Shown: one piece after another, positions 13,091 through 25,872 of the stretch
Position numbering within the stretch: the stretch's first letter is position 1
How the letters are laid out: every line of letters starts with the position of its first letter
Assembly (NCBI GenBank): GCA_028622995.1
Contig: JAJQJQ010000027.1
Location: forward strand, 124,001-188,000
Source of the DNA: Panagrolaimus kolymaensis
Lineage: Eukaryota; Nematoda; Chromadorea; Rhabditida; Panagrolaimidae
DNA: 64,000 nucleotides
Reading direction: 5' to 3'
Program-made: the position numbers and the translations under genes
The notes under the pieces: model-generated
The model's database searches: none
The model's input: only the letters and a program-made list of their open reading frames with translations
What the model was told of the DNA's origin: nothing

Positions 13091-14414
13091 TTAGCATCGG
13101 AGTATAGCATAAATTGTTGATATCGTTAGCATTGGAATCCATATATTTTGTGATGAAGATGATGAGTTTGGAAGAGTTGATGATAGGGATGATTGATTTT
13201 CGATTTGATTTTGAGATTTCTCAATGAAAGGTAAATCCATAAATTTGACTTTGTGACATTTAACCATTTGTTTTGTAACCTTCTCAATCCATGTACAGTA
13301 TTTGTTGATATTCATAAAGATAGCTAAAAACTGAGAATATGTATGTAAATGTAAAGCAAAAACAAAATTGATAAATTAAGGAAAGAAACTTACATGGATT
13401 GTTTTCACTATTAGTATCACTTATTCCACCCCATGATGCTACACCAATTTGATAATATTCTCCATCAATTCTTTGAGCAAGCATAGGTCCACCTGAATCA
13501 CCTGAAGCTATACCATCATTCCATTTACCAACACAAACATGAATATCCCGTTCAACAAAATTCCACCGTTTTTTGCATTGTTCATACGTATGAGTAAATG
13601 TTTCAATTTCTCGTAGTTGATTTGAAGGTTTTAAAGTAGCAGCTGAAACAGAAAGGAAAATGAGTGAAAGATAAGGTGTAAGATGTTAATGGAAAGGATG
13701 AGGCTTTTATCAAGTGATAACCTTTTAAAACAAAAACCATCAACTTTTAGACAAGTTTAACAATCAAAACAAAGGCAAAACTTACTATTTCCATTATCAT
13801 CATAATCACCAAATCCCATTACCATAACTCTTTGTGATGATACATCTTTAAAGTTGCTTGCAAGTTTGACATGTTTTATATCAGCAAATAGTGTTTCATT
13901 AGCTTCCAAAATTGCTATATCATTTCCATGATGATTGTAGTGAAGATGAGCATACACTTTATGAACTTCAATCGTAGGAAAAGTATTGACGTCGTTTATA
14001 CCCAATCTGTTGATTCTTAAATGATATCCTTCTTTTTTGACTCTAAAAACATCAAAGATTAGTTTTTTTGTAGCATAAAAAGCATAAACTTTTGGACCAT
14101 CACGTATCAACAACAAAAAAGAAGCAAACATACGCAATGGAAATTTCTGTTTTTTTCATTTTTTTCAAACTTGTTACACAATGGGCAGCAGTTAAAATAT
14201 GTCGAGATGAGATAATCGTAGCAGAACATTCATACCATTGATCATTTTTATCACGAGATTCCAAAATTGCAACATAAGTCCATTTTTGATTTGTTGAGAT
14301 TTCACCACCAATAATTCGTTTATGTCGTCGTATACTTTTTGAACTCCATATTGTTGGAAGAAATGGTGTCAGTAATAAAATTATTACGACTACAGGAAAC
14401 ACATCATTGCGCAT
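13091..14414 (-). CDS. Secreted trypsin-fold (S1) serine protease with atypical S1 pocket
   Basis: Four-exon model: 14414-14171, 14088-13786, 13642-13394, 13323-13091 (342 aa). A hydrophobic N-terminus (about residues 8-24) looks like a signal peptide. The activation site is RIIGGE, and the catalytic triad is visible as His78 in LTAAHC, Asp138 in NDIAIL and Ser232 in SGDSGGP. The residues before Ser232 read NDGIASGDSGGP. The position equivalent to chymotrypsin 189 is therefore Gly rather than the Asp of trypsins, and the usual Cys191 is Ala, so the S1-pocket disulfide is missing. The C-terminus, after a Ser-rich stretch, ends in a hydrophobic segment (IWIPMLTISTIYAILRC), which suggests membrane attachment or a GPI signal. 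The first intron boundary (14170-14089) is the weakest call: its donor is non-ideal, although the phase works. An upstream in-frame start also exists. Confidence 0.8.
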
Positions 14415-15383
14415 CGTCGTTGTCGTAGTTGTCAGTGAAGATGGAATGAAAAATTGAGTGAGTTGCAAGCATTTTGAAGAAACAGTTATGCAAATTTTGA
14501 AGTTTTTGTTCACGATGATGAAAGTTATCATGGAGAAGAAATATGTCCTGAAATAACATAGAGTTAAAGATCCAAATAAATAATAAAAAGCAATAACAGC
14601 AAGAAGGAAAAAACGAATTAACAACGCGATGGTATTAGTAATGGATAAAACAAAATTTATAAACTTTGGGCATTTATAAAAAGCAACAAGGTGATTAAGA
14701 AAAGATTTGCTTTTTTAACGAGATTTGTTATTTACTAATACAGAATTTGTAAACTCAATCAGTGACTGAATTGCAAAGTTCATTTAACCCTATGAAGCAA
14801 AAAGGAAGAAGAAGAATATCAACAACGGTGGCAGTGATGTAAATACAGACAAAAAAATGAATTCCATTTTTAATATTATTTTTCTTTTCTCTTTTATTAT
14901 TGCTTTTTTTACTTATGTTAAATCTGGCACCGTTGAAATTTTAATCAAATCAGAAATTGTTAAACTTGTTTATGCATAATTTACTTCATCACCTCAACAA
15001 CAATAAATAAACGAGCAGAAAAGTTACGAACATGTGAAATAACAAAAAGTGAAAAGCGATGACAATAAAAATGATATTATGCTGGAAGTTTTGAGTGGAC
15101 TTTCGATCATAAAACGCCTCTTGACTTTCTGTATTATCACATTTGATTCATGGAAGAAGAAAAAAGAAGCTGCGTTTTTCGGCCGACAAAAGTGAGGGAG
15201 TTAAATGGTGTTTTAATAATTAATTAATGTTGGTGAACATAATGAGCTTCAACATCTCAAACTCCACGGGTTTTTTTATATTTCATTTCCAGTTGATAAG
15301 ACTGGCTAGAAATTCACTGTTTAGTCAGAGTAAAAAAACATTTTTTTTTATAATTCAAACAAAAAGTGGAGGTTGATACACAC
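14415..15383. other. Intergenic region upstream of the protease
   Basis: No coding sequence is supported. It should contain the minus-strand promoter of the serine protease. No clear TATA box or repeat was seen. Confidence 0.4.
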
Positions 15384-15803
15384 ATGGCTGGTAGAGTTTT
15401 GGATATCAAAAAGGTTGAAGCTTTTAATTTCTCCGGTGGTCATTGGTAAATTTTTTGCTTTTAGTGTAATTTCGTAAAAGTTTATATCTTCTCCATCAAT
15501 TTTGTAAGCAACTTTAAAACTATTTTAGCGAGAATAATTTCAGATAAAAAATACAAAAATGCTGCAGTTATTCGTCGATTAATTTGGCATGAATATATTC
15601 GATCCATTAGAGATAAAAAGTATGCATGTTTTTGTGTGGCAATAATGCAGACAAGTAAGTTAGGATGGTTTTCTTTTAAAGGAATTTTAATGGATTTTTT
15701 TAAAAACTTTAGATTGGATTTGACTAAAGCATTAGACTATGAAATTTTTTGTGGCGATTTAAGTTCGAGTTTTGAAGAAAACGCAATAAAGGGACAAAAA
15801 TAA
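15384..15803 (+). pseudogene. Small uncertain gene or relic, possibly dynein light-chain-like
   Basis: An ATG at 15384 opens a short frame that starts MAGRVLDIKKVEAFNFSGG. After a likely intron, 15530-15651 encodes a helix-like basic stretch ending KKYACFCVAIMQT. That ending loosely recalls the KYxxxCVIMQ strand of Tctex-type dynein light chains. The two parts join in frame only through a weak donor near 15443; the better donor GTAAAT gives an early stop. A further splice at 15653 to about 15713 leads to a stop within a few codons. The coding-like second segment without a clean gene structure suggests a decayed gene or fragment, but a small real gene with unusual splicing is possible. The family assignment is speculative. 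Confidence 0.25.
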
Positions 15804-18800
15804 CAAACGTTAAGTTTCTTTTTTATTTTTAGTTTCATTATTGTTGAAATCTTTTTCATTACATTAACTTCAAAGTATCAGATACTGTAATAGCTAAAGG
15901 TGTTTTAGTATTTTATTTTGCATTAAAAGAAAAATATGTAATTTTCAAAATAATTGAATAAATTAATAATGTTTGACGCTTTGGATCAAAGAACATTCAC
16001 ATTTTTACACGAATTAAATGAAACTCCTTTTTTTCTTTAAAAGCAATATTTTTTCTGTTGCCATTAAGGCGATCTTTTTCCTTCCTTTACCACCTCCACA
16101 ATTTGAGAGCAACGTAAGTAACTGGTGACAAAAAAAAGATACACTTGACATTAGAAACTATACTTTAGTTTGTTTCTTTTTTTTTCTAATACTAACAAAC
16201 TTTCATAGTTTTTGTGATTTTTAACAATACAAAAATTTAGTGTTGTTACTCAAAAATGTTTTTGGGCTTTTCTCAACTTACACATCAGTTTGGTTGGTAG
16301 TTTTTTGGATGCCTTTGCTTATTTCTCTGTGTCAGTGGAGGATAAAAAAAATGAAACAAGGTTCACGAAAACTATTTTCCTTTTTTTCATTCACGTTTAT
16401 TTTTGTACAACCATTTTGAAACTTTATTTGGAAGGTCGATGATTAAATGAAGAAAAGGCTTTTTGAAAGGAAGTTGGTCTCTCTCTTTACTTGATGAATA
16501 TTCGGAAATGTTCGAGTTCAATTTTTTTTGATAAAATGCAAAAGTTTGGCTTTGATTTGCGATAGTAATCCATTTTTCAACGGATTGTATTTTTTCTTCT
16601 TTCGATATTATTGTTTCTTTTTGCTTTTTTTGTTTCATCGATTTTAAAATATTTTTTTTATCCACCGTTTGATACAAAAAAATGTAAACCTTTATTTCAG
16701 AGAACCGCTTACGTTTTTGCAATTTGATTCGTCGCTTTATCTTTCCTAGATTTTTTTAAACATTTCTAAAGCCTTTAAGAAGTCTCAATAATAATTTCCT
16801 TTTTATTATTTTTATTTTAATGGCCTGCGTGAATAACTTAATTTGTTCTTATTATTACCACTTCTTTTAACTTTTGCTTTCAAACATTGTTATTAGGGTT
16901 AACTACCACTTTCTAAAAACCAAAAAAAAATGTTCAAACACGTTTTTTCTTCCTTTTTTTTGCTTTTGTTTTTCCGAATTTCACTCTCGCCTACTATTTT
17001 TTTTTTATTTTCAAAAAGCTTTTTTCTCTATTATTTTTTTTATTCCTTTTAAATTTAAACTAAATCGACGACGATGAAATGTGAAAAGTGAAAAACATCG
17101 ATAAAGAAAAAGAATGAAATAGAAAAAATTGAAACATCATGGAACCCGAGAGGCATCTGCAGGCGGGCAATAAGCCTTGAAAAAAATTTGGTGAAAAAGA
17201 ATCACGTGTTTTATTTTTTCATTTTATTTTTTTTGCGCAAAGAGAAATGATGATGTTGTCGATGCTTCCATCTCCACTTTTTTTCTTATCAAACGTAAAA
17301 TGAAAAAGAAAAGATTTTTTTCGATTGGACCATTTTTTTATTCACTTTTTAACATTCTATTTTTTTCTTCTATGGAACTCTTTCATTTTTACAATCATTT
17401 TTAACTTTTAACTTTTTTTTTGATAGTGTATCATAATTTCTTTCTTCTTTTTATGATCTTTCATTAAACGCCGTCATTCAACAAAATAAAAAAAAGTCAT
17501 AAACTCTCGCATATTTTTTTTTTCTCACCCATCTTTTTTCCTTCTTTGCCTCCCGCGGGCTGGGCTGAACAGACGACTGATGAAAGGAAGGAACTCCAAT
17601 AATTGAATGTTGGTGTATTGATTGATTGAAAACATTTGATGATCATGCGATGTTAAAAATGATGGAAGAATATTTTTTTTTTGTATTTTTATCATTAATT
17701 TTTTTTCTTCTTCTTGTAGTATTAGTGGTTGATTAATTTTGTGAAGTATTAGTTTTCTAAATTATTTTGGGTGGCTTTCAAAAAAAAAAAAAATAACGAC
17801 GTAAATTTATTTTAAAGCAATATTTTTTTTGTTTGCTTGCTTTTCTTTTTACTCTACCAAAGAAATGAAACATATTTTTAATTAAATTTTGTAGCAGGAA
17901 ATTTAAGGGGCTTTCATTTATCTTCTTAGATTTTTAAAATTGATCCTTTTTTTGCATTTAAAATGTGTTTTACAAAATTCATAGGTTGTCTTCTTTCAAG
18001 ACGTTAATCATAGTCTCGAAGGAAAATTTTTTTGTTTTCTTTAGTCTTTCTCAAACAAATCGTATAATTAAATTTTTTTATATACTTTTTTAAAAGTTTT
18101 GGTATAAAACATCTGTCAGATGCATTTAATAAAATTAAACGTCTGATTTTCTTACCTTACAAATTATGTCATAAACCCTTTTTATAAATTCAATTTGCTA
18201 CGTTTCTTTCATATTTTTGTCTACCCTTTTTTAAAAAACTTTTTTTGCTACTGATAATTTAATTTTGATGCAATCAAAAATAAAGTTTGGTTAGTCTTTG
18301 TACTTTAATGTTATTGGAAAGGAAAGCAAAAAACCGAAAAGTAATGATGAATGATTAGCAAAAGCAGCTTTTTGGGCTTTAGCTGCTGTTGTCACTGCCA
18401 CTACTAACACGTGCGTTTTAGAAAAATAAAATTTATTTCTAACTAGTGGCCAAGTAGCTGCTGTTATTTCTCACTTTGATGACTGCACTGGACCGAGCTG
18501 GATTGTTGGTTGTAAAGCTTGAAAATATTTTTTCTCTCATTTTTATGTATCGATTGATTTTTTTTTCAAGTGATAAACATTTTGATTGAGTTTAAAGTAA
18601 CAAATAATCGTTTCAGCTTGTTTTACTTTCAATCATTTTAGTCTTATCTTTTGGGTTAAAATTTTTTCCACCTAATTTTTTATGACAATTTATATCCTTC
18701 AAAAATGCCTAGATATTTTCTTAATAAACTATTATTAATGAAATCAGTTTCATAAAAAAATAAACATAAATTGTTATTGAAAAACGTATGTTGCATGATT

Positions 18801-19054
18801 GCCCTTGAGTTAAAACCCTTTCGTTTAAAATTTTTTTGGAAGAAACTTTGTGTTTTTAAGATTAAAGCTACCAACAAAATGTTTATTACAAAAAAAAAGT
18901 AAAAATTGATCGATATTTTGTTTTTTTTCTTGAACCTTCTCATTTATCACCAACAAACATGCATTTATAAATTAATTATTTCTGACACATTTTTTTTTCA
19001 TATTTAAATCTCTCTTTTTCTTTTTTTCCATTTTTTTTTCTATCAATGACAATC
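15804..19054. other. Gene-free AT-rich region
   Basis: No exon, RNA gene or repeat that I can support. Open frames here (for example 16387-16722 on the minus strand and 16874-17077 on the plus strand) are Lys/Phe-rich low complexity without splice-consistent partners. Confidence 0.4.
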
Positions 19055-19062
19055 ATTTGCAT

Positions 19063-19267
19063 CAGGGATGCGCGGAAATCCGTTTCCGTTTCCGTTTCCG
19101 CGGAATTCCGCATGTTTTTCATTTCCGTTTCCGTTTCCGCGTAGCGGAAACGGGAAAAAAATTTCCGCCTTTATTTCCGTGGAAATTTTTTTGGGTTGTA
19201 ACGTAAAATTTCCGTTTCCGCTTCCGTTTCCGCGGAAGGAAAAAAAAGTCGTTTCCGCGCATCCCTG
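19063..19267. mobile_element. hAT-type MITE, 205 bp, with 8-bp target duplication
   Basis: The element starts CAGGGATGCGCGGAAA and ends with the exact reverse complement TTTCCGCGCATCCCTG. It is flanked on both sides by the same 8 bases, ATTTGCAT (19055-19062 and 19268-19275). An 8-bp target duplication with termini beginning CAGGG is the hallmark of the hAT superfamily. The interior is almost entirely repeats of TTTCCG and its complement CGGAAA, partly palindromic, with no coding capacity. The identical flanks suggest a fairly recent insertion. It sits about 0.3 kb upstream of the second receptor's start and could affect its promoter. Confidence 0.85.
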
Positions 19268-19589
19268 ATTTGCATCCCTTCTCTCCATTAAAGACTCTTT
19301 TTTTTTCAACTTGTTTTGGTATACCTAAAAAACTTTATTCATTTTTTTTCCAAAGTACTTTTTTGGGTGTTGTTTTTCTTTCTCTCTTTCTTATTTGATT
19401 TTCAATAATAATAATCTTACATTTTTTTGCGTTGGTTTATCATTATTTTTTTCTCTTGTTTTACAACAACGTTCGACTAAAAATCATTTATTTTTACAAT
19501 TTTAGCCTTAAAAATTTCTTTGACACCCACCAAGAAATTGTTTCCGCTCTTTTTCGCCACAAAAAAAAGCAACTTATGTTTTATTATTA

Positions 19590-22434
19590 ATGGCTTCAAC
19601 ACAAACTCGTCGAGGATTATTTGTTGATGGTTTACCTGCGCCTATTCCATTAAACCCTAAAAATATGGCTTTATTAAATGCCAATAGTCCCGTTCATTCT
19701 GTTGCAGCTTCAAGTGGAAGTGATTCCACTGAACAAATGACCCTTTGTCATATTTGTAGTGATCGAGCTACAGGGAATCATTATGGTAAGCGAAATAATT
19801 TACTTAATTTTCGATAACATGAAATAGGTGTGCAAACTTCCGTCAAAATAATTTTTGGTTTTTTTGATGCAACAGCTTATTTCTTTTTCACCTCTGTGTT
19901 GCTCTTCTCTAAAAATTTATTTTTCTATTTTGGTTCTGCGCAAAAAAATAAATAAAAGAAACAACCAGCTGATTGATTTCGTTTTTGTTTACTAAAAACA
20001 TTTTCTTTTGCAATTTGCAAAAGTAAAATTAACTTTCTTTCACTAATAAAAAATTTAATCAATTTTCGATCATCAAATTCAGAATAGGTTTAAAAAAATT
20101 TGAAATTCTAAAAATTTGTTTTTTTTCTTTGCTAAAAATTTTTCTATTTTTTTCGTATTCACTAGATTCTTTTACAAAACATAAATCTTTTAAATCCACT
20201 AAAAATAAAAGTTCATTTGTATTGAAAAAACATAAATCAAACAAATTAATTAATGCAATTCTTTTAAAATTATAGGTGCAATAAGTTGTGATGGATGTAA
20301 AGGATTTTTTCGTCGCAGCATTCGAAAAGAACATCAATATAAATGTCGATTTCAACAAAATTGTAATGTTGATAAAACTCATCGAAATGCATGTCGAGCA
20401 TGTCGATTAAGGAGATGCATTTCAGCTGGAATGCGAGCAAGTGGTGAGTCTCCTCTTCTCTTTCTTAGTTCAAAACACACAAAAAATACAAAAACTGAAA
20501 TACAGTAGAATTATTTTTGAGAAAAAAAGTGTGTTTATTGCTTCCTTTTTTTGTTGCTTTGCAAAATTTTCGAAAAAAAATCAAAAAGCGCTGATTTTCA
20601 CGTGAAAAAAATACTTGTTTACAACCCTTTTTTTCTCAACGGACTTGTCGTTACGTTTTCTTTTTTACTCAAAACCAGTATAAATTTATTCGATAAGAAT
20701 TATTTTTGTTGTTGTTGTTGGTTATAAACACAGAAAAAACATTCTTTTTTTATCAATAAATTTTTTTGGTTTAATTTTAGCTTTCATTGAAAAACTTTTT
20801 TTTAACCAAAAGCAAATAAACACCATCAGCAATTAACTTTCCAAAAAATTACTGTAACAAGATTCCAAAAAAAAGTAAATTATATCATTTAAAAGTAATA
20901 AATTTTTTTTCTTCAGCAATTCAAAATGAACGCGATGTAATAGGAAAAAGAAGGAAATTAGAAAATGATGAAGAAACTTCAACACAATTTTTAAATAGTT
21001 TAATATTCAGCGAAAAATTATGTTTACAATTAAGAGAATCCGTTATTAAAAGCACAGAGCAGGTAATATCTTTCTTTAACTTTTCACAGCTATTATTAAC
21101 TCTCAAAACTTGGCTTCTCTAAACGAAAAATGAAACTTTTTATTACCAAAAAATGATTTTAAAATACTAAGAAAAATTTTTCAAAGGTTTTTCTTAAACT
21201 TTTTAAATCTTTCTTTTGGCCATTTTATTTACTATTTTTTATCGAAACAAAAAAAGGTGATAAATTCACAAAAATATTTTTGGATAAAAGTTTGCCATTT
21301 TTTACCACCAAAATAGCCATGCGCTTTAGAAATAAAAAAAAATCTGTCTTCGCTGATTAATTTTTTACTATTTTTTTCCACAAAAAAACTGGTTAACGAT
21401 TTTTTTGGACTTCATCAACCCTATTTTTTCTAGGTTGTGTATGATAAAGGAAAAATAAATTATGAGCAACATCCACATTTTGCAACTTTAAACGATGTTG
21501 GAACTTCCATTCATCAACAACTTTGCATATTAGTTGAATGGGCAAAAAGTTTAACACAATTTCAAGAAATTGCAATAAACGATCAAGCTTCGTTGCTTAA
21601 AGCTAATGCAGCTCCATTAATAGTTTTGGGTGTTGCATATCGTTCACTAAATACTGATGGAGGAGTATTTTTAGCTAATGAAAAAATATTATCAACTGAT
21701 CAAGCGACATTAATAGGAGATATTAATTTAGTTGTTTCACGAATTATAAATGAATTAGTTCAACCTATGCGGGAATTGGGTTATGATACGAATGATTATG
21801 TTGCCCTTAAAGCTGCAATCTTTTTTAATCCATACAGTATTCGTAAGTTGCTTTTTTTTATACATAAATTAACCCATCAAAAAAAAATTGAATAAATAAT
21901 CTAAAAATAATTTTGTTCCAAAGAAAAATTTTTTTTAATGTCATCCAAGTCTAAATTTTTTTGAAAAGTTGTTTTAGGACCAACGGATCCCACATCGACA
22001 TCAATTTTAAAGCATGCAAGATTATTAGCTCTAAAAGCATTAAAAAATAATAAACCAGATGATTTGGATGAATGTCGATTTGGTCAATTATTGCTTTTAT
22101 TACCTGCCGTTCATTCCATTGCTCAACAACTTGTTGAAGATGTTCAACTTTGTCAGTAAGTTTTTCTTCGTTTTTTTCTGATCAATAAAAAATTCCAATT
22201 TTTTTGTTGGGGGTTTTGGATTGCTAAATTATTTATTTTTATTGCCTTTATGTTTTTCTCTCCAAATCCGAAATTGAAATATTATTTTTAATAAACTAAT
22301 TTCTTCCTATAAATTTTAGTTTATTCCAATTAACAAATGTGGATGAATTAATGCAAGAATTAATTTTACATGAAGGTAAACCAAAAGATAAACCTCCGAC
22401 AGCTATAATTGAAAAATTAAAATCTCCTGTTTGA
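19590..22434 (+). CDS. HNF4-type nuclear hormone receptor (second copy)
   Basis: Exons 19590-19785, 20276-20443, 20917-21062, 21434-21842, 21978-22155 and 22320-22434 give 403 aa with all phases consistent. The DNA-binding domain (about residues 52-118) has P-box [14 protein letters not shown], the same core as vertebrate HNF4. It is followed by the HNF4-like extension AIQNERD. The ligand-binding domain (about 185-395) contains ILVEWAKSL and [12 protein letters not shown], and ends in the AF-2-like helix LMQELIL. The N-terminus is short and Ser/Asn-rich. This protein looks more HNF4-like than the receptor at 4796-11809. Both lie on the same strand 7.8 kb apart, and their helix-3 motifs are similar. 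A likely poly(A) signal AATAAA follows at about 22645. Confidence 0.9.
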
Positions 22435-23658
22435 TGGATGAAGGATGTTTGATTATTGATGCCTCACTAATATTATTTTTTCTCCCCTTTAAAACTTCCA
22501 TTAAAAAATTCATAAATATAAATTTAAATGATTTAATTAATATTGCCATATTTAAAATAAAAACCCTTAGAGAATCATCAGTAGTAATTATTTGTTATTT
22601 TATTAAAACATACAAAAAATATTTGTAATCACAGAGACGGGAAAATAAAAGCGTTTTTTATTATCGTTGTTTTTATTATTTCTTTATTTTTTTGTATTTT
22701 TTGAAAATAAACTTTATTAAACTTTTTTGTTTACTTTTGGTAAATCAGGAATTCTATCAACAAAAAATTTTATTATTTAGAGAGGATTCTCTAATTATTC
22801 CTACAAAAAAGAAAGTAAAGAAATATTAAAATTACAGTAAAGCAAACATGAAACAAAAAAGTGAGATAAATGATTGAAAAGAATCACAAAAATTTGGAAG
22901 AAGCAAAGTTATCTTTTTTTTTATATCAAAATGTTATTTTTAGTTTAAAAAGTTTTTCATTTTTGAATGCAGCTGCTTTCACGTTAAAAACGAATCGATT
23001 TCAGTATTATCAAATAGTATTATTCTAAACTAAAAGTTTTAATGAGTGTTTTGCTTGTAAAAAAAATAAGAGAAAGAAATGCGTGAAAAGTTGATTGGAT
23101 TTTAAAGAAAGTTATTTCATTGGCAAAATAGTTATTTCTTTATTTCTCTGTCATAAATTTTGATTCATCCATTTTACCTTTTACTTGGCGAATTTAAATT
23201 AAATCTTGGTTTTTTAAAATTGATCTAATTCGATCCTATAAAAGGTTCGTATTAAAAACCATTGCCCTTTATTGAGGCTTTGGAAAATTTATAAATTTTG
23301 GAAAGCCGTTGTTTTTTAGCAATGGCAAATAAAAATATCATTTAAAGAAGTTCAATGAACGGAGTAAATTTACTTTCTTTCTATCCTTTGCAAAACAAAG
23401 CATCTATAGTCGTAGCGCCCTGAACAAAGGTTCATCTGTTTTTCATTTTTTGTTTTTGAAGGAGAAAAATAAGAACGAAAACCCATTTTTCTAAATTTAT
23501 TTTGCAATCAGACTAAAAATACTTGTTTTCGCTTATGCAAATTTGAGCAAAATTTTTTGCAACCATCAAATTACGATATAAGCAATTTTTGATGCGCAAA
23601 AATCTTTCATTCTTCGCTTTTTGAAACCGTTGCTTGCAGTCGTCGACAGAAAAAAAGA
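22435..23658. other. Intergenic region
   Basis: After the receptor's 3' untranslated region I see no exon or RNA gene. The sequence just before 23659 (open frame on the minus strand at 23513-23722) overlaps the next gene and looks like its shadow. Confidence 0.4.
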
Positions 23659-25872
23659 ATGCTCGTTTCTTCGCTCCTGTTTTTCTTTTTCTTCGTTGCT
23701 GTAAATTCTGGAAGTGTTTCAATTTTAAAGAAAGTCAACAATGAACTTGTGTCTGATGATCATCCTGAATTTGAAGAAACAAGAAATGGTGGAGTAAGAA
23801 TAATGTCTCCTGGAACTGCTCAACTTATACTTGAAAATGGACGTTTGGAAATTGATGTTGATTTACAAGGTTGTACTGGAAAGTAATGATTTTTTGCTTT
23901 TTTTGTCCATATGATTTAATTTTTTAGTGTTTTGTTTTGTTACAATTCATCAGAACAAGACCCATTTGCTACTGGTCTTTGTAATTCTCTGTCAAACTTT
24001 TGTCCATTTCAAGTTGAAGCTGATAAAGACAACATCAAATTTATAAACTTCGCAAAACCAATTCCTAAAAAGAACAATCTCAACAAAATTTGTTCGCCAT
24101 TTCAAATGAAACGTCCGACATCATCATATTGTGGTTATTCTGCTGGTAGCTGTGATCCCGTCGTTGATAAAGAAAATAGAATCACAATTGAAGTTCATCA
24201 AGTTTCGAAATCATGTCCTATCACAATCCTCAATGCTAAGGTGTATGTTCCTCCATCATCGACAACGACTTCATCATCAACTTCTAAAGCTGTTACAATT
24301 ACAACAGAAGCAACTGGTGAATCAAGTACATGGTGGATTTGGATAATTGTTTCGTTCTTCGTTATCATCGTCATCATTTGCATCGTAGTGTAAGCTTGTT
24401 TATAATTTTATTGCATTAACTAAAACAACCATTTTCAGCTTCGTCATATGCTATAGGAAAAGATCGCTCAAAAAGAAGAGACGAGAACTAAACAACCATC
24501 CTTTAACTGGTATAACTATTGGTGATGAAGTTAAACAACAACAAGAAGAAAACTTACAAGTTCAACCAGAAAAGAAAGAAGCTGCTCTAGTTGAAGAAAC
24601 AAAGAAGCTCGATATTCCAAAAGCAAAAACTCCAAAGAAGAAAAAAGAAGCTCCTCCTCCACCAAAGATTGAACAACCAAAGCAGCCTGAATCAAAGTCA
24701 AAGTTAGAAAAACCGAAGCAGCCAAAATCAATTCCAAAGAAAGAACAACCAACTGTTGCTACCGAAGTTACTGATGAACCTCCTCAACTTCCTCCTGCTA
24801 TTCCTGTGATTGAATCAAAAGAACCTATCGTCGTTGAACATCTAACTTTAAAGAATATCAAGAAGCAATCAAGGGCATGGGCGCTCCAAATGGGATCATC
24901 AAAAACTCGAAGTTCTGGTTCAAGGTTTCGTGGTCGATACAGGGATAGTGTGGAATCTCAACGTTCTTTCAACATGAAGCAATCCTTTGGTTCACATTAT
25001 GATTCCATGAAAAGAAACGGTCTCCTTGGTGGAAATGCAAAAGAAATGATCGAGAAAATGTCAAAGTAATGGTTCTTCATTTTTGTTTACATTTCTCATT
25101 TTGATTCATTTTTAGGTGCTACAAACCTGATCCAAAGAAGAACATTCTCAGCGTGGAAGTTTCGCTCCTTTACAACTTCATTGGTGATGTTTTTGTTACC
25201 ATCAATGGTCTTGTGTATGTTTGCTTTTATCTCAACTTTGTCTAATATTGGTTAATTTTTAGGAAGAAATCGATCGATGAATTGAAAATACATGGTCTTA
25301 AACTTGATAAAAATGGAGATATCACACATATAACATCAAATGTTCGAAAGTTCCTTCAACATCCTGATACTCCAGAATATATGAAGTTTACATGTTTCGC
25401 CCTCGAATATGGTCATTTGGTTCCTGGTGATGAAGAACATCTTCCAAAATATTCTATGGCTTTGCTTTTGGTCGTTGCTTTCTCACTCAATCAACCTGAT
25501 GAATCTCGTCGACGCGCACTTGCAATCATGCGGTATGTTTTTGGGATTAACTATAGCTACAAATAATTTCATTTTGTTTTTAGCCGTGAACTTCCATTTT
25601 GGAGACGAGAATCAAGTGTTAAAGAACGACATGCTTTTGGGTATCCTGCAAACTCGATTGAAGCTGCATATCAAATTGAACCGAAGTGTTTCCACGATAC
25701 AAAACTTGTTAAAACGAATTCATCACCCAACGCTTCCGAAGAGAAAAGATCAAAGTCAAATTCAAAGAAAGAAGCTAAAGAAACACCGATGCAAAGCAAA
25801 GAAGTGGTGATCGAAAAGCCGAAGTCAAAATCAAAGTCAAAGAAGAAAAAGAAGAATAAGAAACAACATTGA
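23659..25872 (+). CDS. Single-pass type I membrane protein of unknown function
   Basis: Exons 23659-23882, 23928-24389, 24439-25065, 25116-25214, 25263-25532 and 25584-25872 (656 aa); all introns are short (about 45-50 bases). Order along the protein: signal peptide (1-20); an ectodomain with seven or more Cys (about 20-190); a Thr/Ser-rich stalk; a membrane segment (about 210-232, WWIWIIVSFFVIIVIICIVV); a basic stop-transfer KRSLKKKRR; a Lys/Pro/Glu-rich cytoplasmic linker; a folded-looking domain (about 430-595) with the motif RELPFWRRE; and a very basic Lys/Ser tail. No family is recognised. The layout resembles a receptor or anchor with a cytoplasmic interaction domain, but that is inference. 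A poly(A) signal AATAAA lies at about 25927. Confidence 0.82.

Noticed and set aside
19043..19309. Open frames over the 19-kb MITE
   Set aside because: They are translations of the TTTCCG/CGGAAA repeat and have no coding value.
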